This document shows, in pieces, positions 46,191-52,965 of a stretch of 64,000 bases of DNA (positions are counted from its first letter, which is position 1; every line of letters begins with the position of its first letter). The position numbers were made by a program, and so were the translations under genes. Under the pieces are notes generated by a model. That model was given only the letters and a program-made list of their open reading frames with translations. It was not told where the DNA came from and searched no databases. The stretch covers positions 62,001 to 126,000 of the forward strand of contig JAUSLL010000058.1 of assembly GCA_030649335.1 (NCBI GenBank), written 5' to 3'. The DNA comes from Parvibaculum sp. (lineage in GTDB: Bacteria; Pseudomonadota; Alphaproteobacteria; Parvibaculales; Parvibaculaceae).

Positions 46191-47057
46191 ATGACGATGA
46201 CCAAACCGATGACCATCAAACAGTTCAATAAGCAGTTCCCAGACGATGACGCCTGCTTGGACCACCTGATGAATGTGCGTTACGGCTCCAAGTTCTTCTG
46301 CACCAAGTGCGGCGCTGAAGCTAAGCACCATCGCGTCAAGGCCCGCCGTTGCTACGAGTGCGAGTTCTGCGGCCATCAAGTCTACCCGACAGCCGGAACA
46401 CCGTTTGCCCGTACACGCACGTCTTTGCGCGATTGGTTCTATGTAATGTTTTTGTTTTGCACGACGCGGAACGGCGTCAGCGCGAAGGAAATCCAGCGCC
46501 AGCTAGGCGTCACCTACAAGACCGCATGGCGCATGGGCCATGAAATCCGCAAGTACATGGGCTGGGTTGACGGAGACGATCAAATCGGCGGTTCCGGCCC
46601 CGTCGAAACTGACGAAACCTTCATCGGCGGCAGGGACAAACTCGGCAAAGACGACAAGCATATCGTCCTCGGCATGGTAGAGCGCGGCGGCGACGTCATC
46701 ACCCGCGTCATTGACTCGGCCACCATCGAAGGCGTCGTGCCTCACATGGTCAAAAACATCAAAGAAGGGGCCACGGTCTACACCGACAAGGCCCGCATTT
46801 ACTCAGACTTGAAGCGCGAAGGCTTTGCCCACGACTCCGTTAATCACATGATCAAGGAATACGTTCGCGGGCCGGTCCACACGAACACCATTGAGTCCTT
46901 CTGGGCCTGCCTCAAGCGCGGCATTAACGGTACGCATATCTGGGTGTCTAAGAAGCATCTCGCTTCGTACCTTGGCGAGTTTGAGTTTCGCCACAACCTG
47001 CGGAAGCAGCCGCACTTGATGTTTGACCTGCTTTTACTGGCTTTTCCTCGCCCCTGA
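46191..47057 (+). CDS. IS1595-family (ISXO2-like) transposase
   Basis: Zinc ribbon CTKCGAEAKHHRVKARRCYECEFCGHQ; VETDETFIGG, VYTDKARIY, HTNTIESFWACLKRGINGTHI. Confidence 0.93.
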   Translation: MTMTKPMTIKQFNKQFPDDDACLDHLMNVRYGSKFFCTKCGAEAKHHRVKARRCYECEFCGHQVYPTAGTPFARTRTSLRDWFYVMFLFCTTRNGVSAKEIQRQLGVTYKTAWRMGHEIRKYMGWVDGDDQIGGSGPVETDETFIGGRDKLGKDDKHIVLGMVERGGDVITRVIDSATIEGVVPHMVKNIKEGATVYTDKARIYSDLKREGFAHDSVNHMIKEYVRGPVHTNTIESFWACLKRGINGTHIWVSKKHLASYLGEFEFRHNLRKQPHLMFDLLLLAFPRP

Positions 47058-47092
47058 CCATCTTGGATAGGAGAATATCGAAACTCTTCATA

Positions 47093-47608
47093 TCACTGCG
47101 CATGGTTATGGTTGTTATGGTGGTCCCATAGCACTGACTGGAGCCTCTCCTGCGCAACGCCCATGGCATGAGCAAGCCGACCAAGGGGCACAAAGAAAAT
47201 TGCCAAAATCGCCAACTCAAGAATAAGCAATGCCGCTGCTAACGGGCTGTTGGCCATAACACTAATTGTCGAGAAAATGCCGAATTTACTGATCCGGTCA
47301 CGAACATCTTTCGGATACTGGTCAAGGCTGTCCGGACGACGAAGCAGCATTTCAAAGGTAACGACGACAGCGGCGAACGGCATGAGGATTACGTGCGCCC
47401 AAGCACCCCATGTGGAATAGGCACGATCAAGCGCGGCCTCCACGAGTTCTTCATCGTGGCCTGCAAGCACCCCAGAATCCAAAAGATCGCGGCCCTGATC
47501 GGCAAGGCGCATACGGATAGGGTGCACGTACGCGGTCAAGCGATTGCACAGCACTATGTAAGCGGATGCAATTACACCCGCCGCTATGATGAGATGGAAA
47601 TCTGTCAT
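47093..47608 (-). CDS. Element A cargo: multi-TM hypothetical protein with His/Asn-rich C-terminus
   Basis: Hydrophobic segments (LIIAAGVIASAYIVL, AALLILELAILAIFFVPLG); 4-bp overlap with 47605-47943. Confidence 0.7.
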   Translation of the reverse strand: MTDFHLIIAAGVIASAYIVLCNRLTAYVHPIRMRLADQGRDLLDSGVLAGHDEELVEAALDRAYSTWGAWAHVILMPFAAVVVTFEMLLRRPDSLDQYPKDVRDRISKFGIFSTISVMANSPLAAALLILELAILAIFFVPLGRLAHAMGVAQERLQSVLWDHHNNHNHAQ

Positions 47609-47943
47609 TTCCGCCGCTTCCGTTTCTTCGAACCACCATTCCCCTTGGGACGGTTTGTTCTAGGTTTCCGGCGACGTTCAAATTCTTCCTTTGAACGTCC
47701 CTTCGGCTCAACTCCTACAAAATAGAGCAGGAACGCAATAAAGCAAATACTCAGGAATATCCCTAATGGATAATTCTCAAGTATATATGAAGCCTTTGCG
47801 TAAAATTCATCCAGATATGGACGAACGCCATACTGCGCCTCAAATTGAGGCCATTCGGTGACGACGCCTATTATGACGGCTAACGCAAGAAACAGCCGCC
47901 AAGCGCCGCCACCCAGCAGTAGCAATAAACGAAAAAATCCCAA
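47605..47943 (-). CDS. Element A cargo: two-TM protein with strongly basic C-terminal tail
   Basis: FLALAVIIGVVTEW and LGIFLSICFIAFLLYFVG then KGRSKEEFERRRKPRTNRPKGNGGSKKRKRRK. Confidence 0.7.
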   Translation of the reverse strand: MGFFRLLLLLGGGAWRLFLALAVIIGVVTEWPQFEAQYGVRPYLDEFYAKASYILENYPLGIFLSICFIAFLLYFVGVEPKGRSKEEFERRRKPRTNRPKGNGGSKKRKRRK

Positions 47944-48209
47944 ACCCGCGTTCCTTGGTTTTGATCGCAGACATAGTAGCCGCCTAACCCTTAGGCACTA
48001 TATCTCGACTAAAATCAAGAATCACCCTATTATGGAATCTGAATGCCATGTGGGAACTGGGGTTGCACCCCCAGCCCCATGGTGCCTTGCAAAACATTTG
48101 GAGCGTCGCGCAAGGACCGGACTTCCTCGTCGGAAATCGTCCCTATAACGGAATGATTTGCCTCCGGTGTCAATCGGCGCTCCTTCACTTTTTGTGACTG
48201 GAGATAAAA

Positions 48210-48539
48210 ATGACTGCTACCCAAACGGCAACATGGACCGGCGCTTCCGGCAAAAAATACCAATATTACGTCTATAAAATCGGCACTAAATTCAAGGCTG
48301 TGCCCGCAAACTACATCTACACCAAGATCAGCGCGGCAAATACTTGGGTGCCGATATACATCGGCGAAACCAGCGACTTGTCCGTTCGCATCCTAGACAC
48401 CCATCACCAACGGGACTGCATTCTCCGGAATGGAGCTACCCATATCCACGTCCACAAGTCATCTGCAACTGCTCAAGTGCGGATTGACGAGGAAACAGAC
48501 CTGCGGAAAGCGCACAAGCCCCCCTGCAATCAGCAGTAA
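48210..48539 (+). CDS. Element A cargo: small GIY-YIG-like nuclease domain protein
   Basis: YYVYKIG...NYIYTK...PIYIGETSDLSVRI...ATHIHVH...RIDEETDLRKAHKPPCN resembles GIY-YIG core (Y, YIG, R, E, N). Confidence 0.65.
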   Translation: MTATQTATWTGASGKKYQYYVYKIGTKFKAVPANYIYTKISAANTWVPIYIGETSDLSVRILDTHHQRDCILRNGATHIHVHKSSATAQVRIDEETDLRKAHKPPCNQQ

Positions 48540-48788
48540 TCAACTTGGGGGTCGGCCAGTTCGGGCGGTCCCCATACTTCTGTCACGCCCAACCCAAGCC
48601 TGAGCGCCAGCCATGAGATAAGGCGAGAGCGCCAATCGGGGCGGCAGTCCAATTCGAGAATAAAATTTCCCATATTAAATTACGTAAACCTCTCCCATGT
48701 TTCAAGGGGATATAGCTGGAAGCGCGGATTTCGCCAAAGCTTTGTCCGTTAGCGTCGTAAAGGGGCAAGGTCGTGAAGGGACGGGGGC

Positions 48789-49541
48789 ATGGTCGCGCGG
48801 GTCGAGACGGTTGCGTTTCAGGGGGTGGAGGCGAGGCCTGTCGATGTGCAGGTCCATATGGCAGGCGGTATGCCGACCTTTACCGTGGTCGGGCTGGGCG
48901 ACAAGGCGGTTGCCGAAAGCCGCGAAAGGGTCCGCGCCGCGCTTCATGCGATCGGCCTCGGACTGCCGCCCAAACGCATCACGGTCAATCTGGCCCCCGC
49001 CGATATGCCCAAGGAAGGCAGTCACTATGATCTGCCGATTGCGCTCGGGCTGCTCGTCGTCATGGGCGTCATGTCGCAAACAGACCTCGATAAATTCATT
49101 GTGATCGGTGAGCTGTCGCTGGACGGCCAGATCAATGCGGTGGCGGGCGCGCTGCCTGCGGCAATGGCGGCCAACGCGCGCGGACGCGGGTTGATCTGCC
49201 CAGAGGCCTGCGGGCCGGAAGCGGCCTGGGCGGGGATGGATGAGGCCAATGTCGGCGGCATTCTCGCGCCGCGCTCGATCATCGCGCTGGTCAATCATTT
49301 CAAAGGCACGCAGGTGCTCGCCGAACCTCAGCCGATGAAGGCAACAGACGCCCGTTCGCAGCCGGACCTGCGCGACATCAAGGGGCAGGAAATGGCCAAG
49401 CGCGCTTTGGAAGTCGCGGCAGCCGGCGGCCATAATATGCTGATGGTGGGACCGCCCGGGTCCGGTAAATCCATGTTGGCCGCACGTCTGCCGGGCATCC
49501 TGCCGCCTTTGAGCCCACGCGAAATGCTCGGCATTAGGTAG
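48789..49541 (+). pseudogene. comM: comM (YifB/Mg-chelatase-like ATPase), N-terminal ~250 aa only
   Basis: VETVAFQGVEARPVDVQVHMAGGMPTFTVVGLGDKAVAESRERVRAALHAIG; Walker A MVGPPGSGKSMLAARLPGILPPLSPREML then stop supplied by the element end (ATT AGG TAG). Confidence 0.93.
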
Positions 49542-49576
49542 CAAATGGGACAGGATTTGTTCTGTTAGGTAGCAAA
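49534..49576 (+). repeat. Two tandem direct copies of element-end motif TTAGGTAGCAAA
   Basis: 49534-49545 and 49565-49576, matching the ends at 49975-49986 and (inverted) 53438-53449. Confidence 0.85.
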
Positions 49577-49581
49577 CGCAC

Positions 49582-49917
49582 CTAAGAAAGCACTTCGTGC
49601 ACAACCAAAAGATGGAAGCGAACCGGCTTCTGCGTTCCGTCCTTTGTTGGCGTGTACTCAACCAACACGTCCGCTCGAACTATTTTTGCGGAAGCAACAA
49701 TTTCAGGATCGATTGTCGGGTAAAGGTCCATTGGAAGACGCTTGAATCCGTCTTCATGGATAATTCCAGCCCAGCCCTTGCCTCGCTTGTCACGGTCCGT
49801 CGCTCTAATCTCTACTTCGACCCCTAAAAATGGCTCCGTGTCATTTTTATCGTCTAGTTCTGAAAGAGCGGCCTCTGTAGGAAACTCTTCAACAGCACCC
49901 TTTGAAACCCCGTCCAC
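49582..49917 (-). CDS. Hypothetical protein between element-end copies
   Basis: 111-aa ORF without recognised motif; ends in TAG. Confidence 0.5.
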   Translation of the reverse strand: MDGVSKGAVEEFPTEAALSELDDKNDTEPFLGVEVEIRATDRDKRGKGWAGIIHEDGFKRLPMDLYPTIDPEIVASAKIVRADVLVEYTPTKDGTQKPVRFHLLVVHEVLS

Positions 49918-50012
49918 ATAGGGGCCTTGTATACGCCCATTGCCGTTTCTCTTTGCTGGGCGAAATATGCGGTATTAGGTAGCAAACACACCTACCGAAA
50001 AGCCGCTTCCTT

Positions 50013-50648
50013 ATGGAGAAGGAAGGTGGTTATGATCGAGATATGGGGGAGAACTTCCAAAAGTTTCTTGATCGGCTTGAATCCCGCATTGCGCTTATTA
50101 CGAGCGTTGCTGGGAGTTCCCTCATGGGCGTGATAACGGGCTGGATTTCTGCCTATTCGGAATTTGTAGGCCAGTTCGGAGCGATTGGTTGGTGGTTCTC
50201 TGGGATGCTGGGAATGCTAATCACCGCGATGGCGTTCGCAGCTTGGGGTCGCTTTCGCCTATACACCGCGAATGCCGACTATATCCGTCGAGCAAAAGCC
50301 CCCACGGACGGGGTAAATCCTATAGAAGGCACGTTCGATCGAAAACGAATTAGGCTGGCTGAGTTCTTGCCGCCTATGCCGGTCGCTGTGAGCAACAAGA
50401 CCTTTACTGCATGCGATATTTTCGGTCCCGTTGTTGTCCGATTGGTTGGTGGCACTACCTTTGCCAATAACGAAATTTGTGATTGCGAGTTCGTTGCGGT
50501 TAAGGACGGCGCAGTCACCCCAAATGCGCTTCATATGGGGGACTTGACGATTAGGGGATCGCGCATTTTTGGGGTCACTTTCCTCGTGCCGGAAGCGGTA
50601 GCCGAGAATATCAAGCAATCCATGCCCGGAGCGAACTGGTTGAACTAG
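50013..50648 (+). CDS. Element B cargo: two-TM protein with soluble C-terminal domain
   Basis: LMGVITGWISAYSEFVGQFGAIGWWFSGMLGMLITAMAFAAW followed by a beta-rich tail; start could be internal (MGENFQ, 50043). Confidence 0.6.
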   Translation: MEKEGGYDRDMGENFQKFLDRLESRIALITSVAGSSLMGVITGWISAYSEFVGQFGAIGWWFSGMLGMLITAMAFAAWGRFRLYTANADYIRRAKAPTDGVNPIEGTFDRKRIRLAEFLPPMPVAVSNKTFTACDIFGPVVVRLVGGTTFANNEICDCEFVAVKDGAVTPNALHMGDLTIRGSRIFGVTFLVPEAVAENIKQSMPGANWLN

Positions 50649-50872
50649 TCCTCCAACCGCAATGTAGAACAGCCAATCGCTACGAGACATTGGATAAAAA
50701 ACGCCGCTGTGAATCCGCCTCGGCTGATCTTATTGGCCAGATTACGTTCCGTCTCCTGAATACCCATCTCGCCTAGCTTTTCTGCCAACTCCCGATAGCC
50801 GACGTTCTTGCGTTTGAGTTCTGCCTTGAGCATCCCCTTGACCCTTTCGGACCAATCTAAGTCTTTCGCCAT
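50645..50872 (-). CDS. DUF6471-like protein
   Basis: MAKDLDWSERVKGMLKAELKRKNVGYRELAEKLGEMGIQETERNLANKISRGGFTAAFFIQCLVAIGCSTLRLED; divergent from transposase. Confidence 0.75.
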   Translation of the reverse strand: MAKDLDWSERVKGMLKAELKRKNVGYRELAEKLGEMGIQETERNLANKISRGGFTAAFFIQCLVAIGCSTLRLED

Positions 50873-50899
50873 GTCGAATCCTCGTCTGTAGTGGTGAAA

Positions 50900-50961
50900 A
50901 TCACCATATTCGATGTAAACACCATTGACAACGGGATATGTTATCACCATATTCGATGTAA
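50900..50961. promoter_or_regulatory. Direct-repeat operator candidate between DUF6471 gene and transposase
   Basis: 19-bp ATCACCATATTCGATGTAA repeated exactly at 50900-50918 and 50943-50961; TTGACA at 50926-50931 lies between them. Confidence 0.6.
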
Positions 50962-50982
50962 CAACATCGAAAGTGATGACAA

Positions 50983-51951
50983 ATGGCACAGCACTTCCTT
51001 CTCAGCGCAAAGGCACGGACCCTCTCACTGGTCAAAGTGATGCGCCTGTCTGACGCGGAAGCCCTTGATACGTTCAAGGCAATCCGTTGGGCTGCGAATG
51101 ATGGTGAAGCCTATTGCCCCAAGTGCGGCTGCACGGCGGTCTATGGCTACAAGGCCCGTCCGATCTACAAGTGCCAAGCCTGCGAGGGTCAATTCTCGGT
51201 CACGTCCGGCACCATCTTCGCAAGCCGTAAGTTGGCCATGCGGGACATTCTCGCGGCAATCGCAATCTTCGTGAACGGCGCTAAAGGCGTGTCGGCCTTG
51301 CAGTTGAGCCGTGATCTTGATTGCCAGTACAAAACCGCTTTCGTCATGGCTCACAAGCTGCGCGAAGCTATGGGCGCGAAAGTCCAGTCAGAAGAAATCA
51401 GCGGCGAAGTCGAGATTGATGGTGCGTATTTCGGCGGCTATGTGAAGCCCGCGAACCAGAAGGCACAGCGCCGCGACCGTCGCTTGCTTGAGAACCGCAC
51501 CGGCAAACGCCGCGTCGTCGTCATCATGCGCGAACGCAATGGCACAACGCTTCCTTTCGTCACGAAGACAGAAGCCGAAGGCGTTTCGCGTATCGCCGCA
51601 ACGGTTAAAGCCGGTAGCGTGATCTTCGCTGACGAGGCTTCACACTGGGATGCTTTGCACGGTCGCTTTGAAACCAAGCGCATCAATCACTCGGAAGCCT
51701 ATTCGACCAATGAAGCCAATACGAACATGGCGGAAAGCTTCTTCTCCCGCCTGCGTCGCGCTGAAATCGGAACGCACCACCACATTTCAGGTCGTCACCT
51801 TCACGCCTATGCGAATGAAATGGCTTGGCGCGAAGACAACCGCCGCGTTTCAAATGGCGATCAATTCCTGATGGTTGTGAGCGCGTCTCTTGCGCATCCC
51901 GTGAGCCGTGAGTGGAAGGGCTATTGGCAGCGTCGGGCGATTGCTCGGTAA
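50983..51951 (+). CDS. IS1595-family (ISXO2-like) transposase, element B
   Basis: CPKCGCTAVYGYKARPIYKCQACEGQFSVTSGTIFASRKLAMRDI; EVEIDGAYFGG, VIFADEASHWDAL, TNMAESFFSRLRRAEIGTHHHISGRHL. Confidence 0.93.
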   Translation: MAQHFLLSAKARTLSLVKVMRLSDAEALDTFKAIRWAANDGEAYCPKCGCTAVYGYKARPIYKCQACEGQFSVTSGTIFASRKLAMRDILAAIAIFVNGAKGVSALQLSRDLDCQYKTAFVMAHKLREAMGAKVQSEEISGEVEIDGAYFGGYVKPANQKAQRRDRRLLENRTGKRRVVVIMRERNGTTLPFVTKTEAEGVSRIAATVKAGSVIFADEASHWDALHGRFETKRINHSEAYSTNEANTNMAESFFSRLRRAEIGTHHHISGRHLHAYANEMAWREDNRRVSNGDQFLMVVSASLAHPVSREWKGYWQRRAIAR

Positions 51952-52037
51952 AGGTCAGTTTTTCTATATGTTGACGTTGCGGAAACATCTACTACCAAGT
52001 AGAGTACCCGTGCGACCAGATGCCGCGAAACGAAAAA

Positions 52038-52057
52038 GGGCAGCCATAAGACTGCCC
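52038..52057 (-). terminator. Hairpin immediately upstream of tRNA; terminator-like on the minus strand
   Basis: GGGCAG-CCATAAGA-CTGCCC; on minus strand followed by TTTTTC. Confidence 0.5.
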
Positions 52058-52063
52058 CTCTAC

Positions 52064-52150
52064 GGGTGCGTGGTGAAATTGGTATACACAGCGGTCTTTA
52101 AAACCGCCTCCTGCCAGGGATTGTGGGTTCGAGACCCACCGCATCCACCA
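52064..52150 (+). tRNA. Class II Leu-type tRNA with anticodon UUA (predicted ochre suppressor)
   Basis: Hand fold: acceptor GGGTGCG/CGCATCC (one G-U), D arm GTG...CAC, anticodon stem GCGGT/ACCGC with 7-nt loop CTTTAAA (anticodon TTA at 52098-52100), long variable arm, T arm GTGGG-TTCGAGA-CCCAC, A73, encoded CCA. Confidence 0.9.
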
Positions 52151-52160
52151 CAAAACTTAT

Positions 52161-52186
52161 GGGCACCTTCGGGTGCCCTTTTCTTT
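52161..52186 (+). terminator. Rho-independent terminator directly after the tRNA
   Basis: GGGCACC-TTC-GGGTGCCC followed by TTTTCTTT. Confidence 0.85.
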
Positions 52187-52260
52187 ATCGAATCGATTCG
52201 TCAAGCGCGAATCATTTCTCTAATGTCCCCAAATGTACATTTATGTACCTATAGGGTCAA

Positions 52261-52506
52261 TTGAAGACTATGGCAGGACGCAAGCCAACTACTGGTTCCC
52301 GTTATAAGTTGGGTGAACCCTACGATAGTCTGCTCGCTGATTATTGCGCGGCGAACTACGGCGCCTCGCGCATTCAGGTCATACGAGAAGCGGTAAATGA
52401 GGTTGTGAATCAACGGTTAGAGCAAGATTCGGTAATGCGTGAACGCTTTAAGAAAGAGCGCGAAAGACGTACCGGAAAGCGGCGCGGAAATCTGGAGACC
52501 GTCTAA
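52261..52506 (+). CDS. Small ribbon-helix-helix-like/DNA-binding candidate protein
   Basis: RKPTTGSRYKLGEPYDSLLADYCAANYGASRIQVIREAVNEVVNQRLEQD; TTG start at 52261 or ATG at 52270. Confidence 0.55.
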   Translation: MKTMAGRKPTTGSRYKLGEPYDSLLADYCAANYGASRIQVIREAVNEVVNQRLEQDSVMRERFKKERERRTGKRRGNLETV

Positions 52507-52539
52507 TCGGGCGGCGTTAAGTCAACAAAGGACAATCCA

Positions 52540-52788
52540 ATGGACTACGGGGTTCTAGCCGCAATCGTCGTGATTTTTGGTGGCAGTATAATCGGTATAT
52601 TCAAAACAAAAACGCAGGGGTTCGGGCGTTACACGACAAGCGTTTTAGTGCTCACGCTCATTTTATTTGTCGCTGTTTTATGTTTTGCACTGGGGAAAGT
52701 TGAATGGGCACCGATGGCCAATCTTCTATTTGCTATTGCTGGATTTGCAGGCGGACTAATCACCGCGAAAACGGCAAACGCGGATTAG
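52540..52788 (+). CDS. Small multi-TM protein
   Basis: VLAAIVVIFGGSIIGIF, TSVLVLTLILFVAVLCFALG, MANLLFAIAGFAGGLI; AGGA upstream of ATG. Confidence 0.6.
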   Translation: MDYGVLAAIVVIFGGSIIGIFKTKTQGFGRYTTSVLVLTLILFVAVLCFALGKVEWAPMANLLFAIAGFAGGLITAKTANAD

Positions 52789-52815
52789 GCAATTTAGGCC
52801 ATCTCCTAAACCATC

Positions 52816-52965
52816 ATGCAGCAAACCGGATTGATATTGACCGCCCTAGGCTTCCTGACCGGAGCGGCGGGCGCGTACTGGCAACGCAAATGGGCGATGA
52901 TCCTAGGCGCGTCGGTCTGCTTTGTCGGAGTGGCGCTCGTGACGCTCGCGGGCTTTCTAAGTTAG
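52816..52965 (+). CDS. Very small TM protein (49 aa)
   Basis: Hand-read MQQTGLILTALGFLTGAAGAYWQRKWAMILGASVCFVGVALVTLAGFLS, below ORF-track cutoff. Confidence 0.45.
   Translation: MQQTGLILTALGFLTGAAGAYWQRKWAMILGASVCFVGVALVTLAGFLS

Larger units (their letters stand above)
46136..48718 (+). mobile_element. IS1595-family transposon A with cargo genes
   Basis: Perfect 26-bp TIR CAGCTATATCCCCTTGAAACATGGGA (46136-46161; inverted at 48693-48718); 8-bp direct duplication GAAGCGCG at 46128-46135 and 48719-48726; ISXO2-like transposase inside. Confidence 0.93.

Noticed and set aside
48030-48263. Small minus-strand ORF overlapping the GIY-YIG gene start
   Set aside because: No motif, no clear start or ribosome site, overlaps a better-supported gene.
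48702-49661. 319-aa minus-strand ORF opposite comM crossing the comM/element junction
   Set aside because: Antisense of comM; crossing the junction is incidental, no recognisable motif.
51025-51354. 109-aa minus-strand ORF within the element B transposase
   Set aside because: Antisense to a clear transposase; no domain support.
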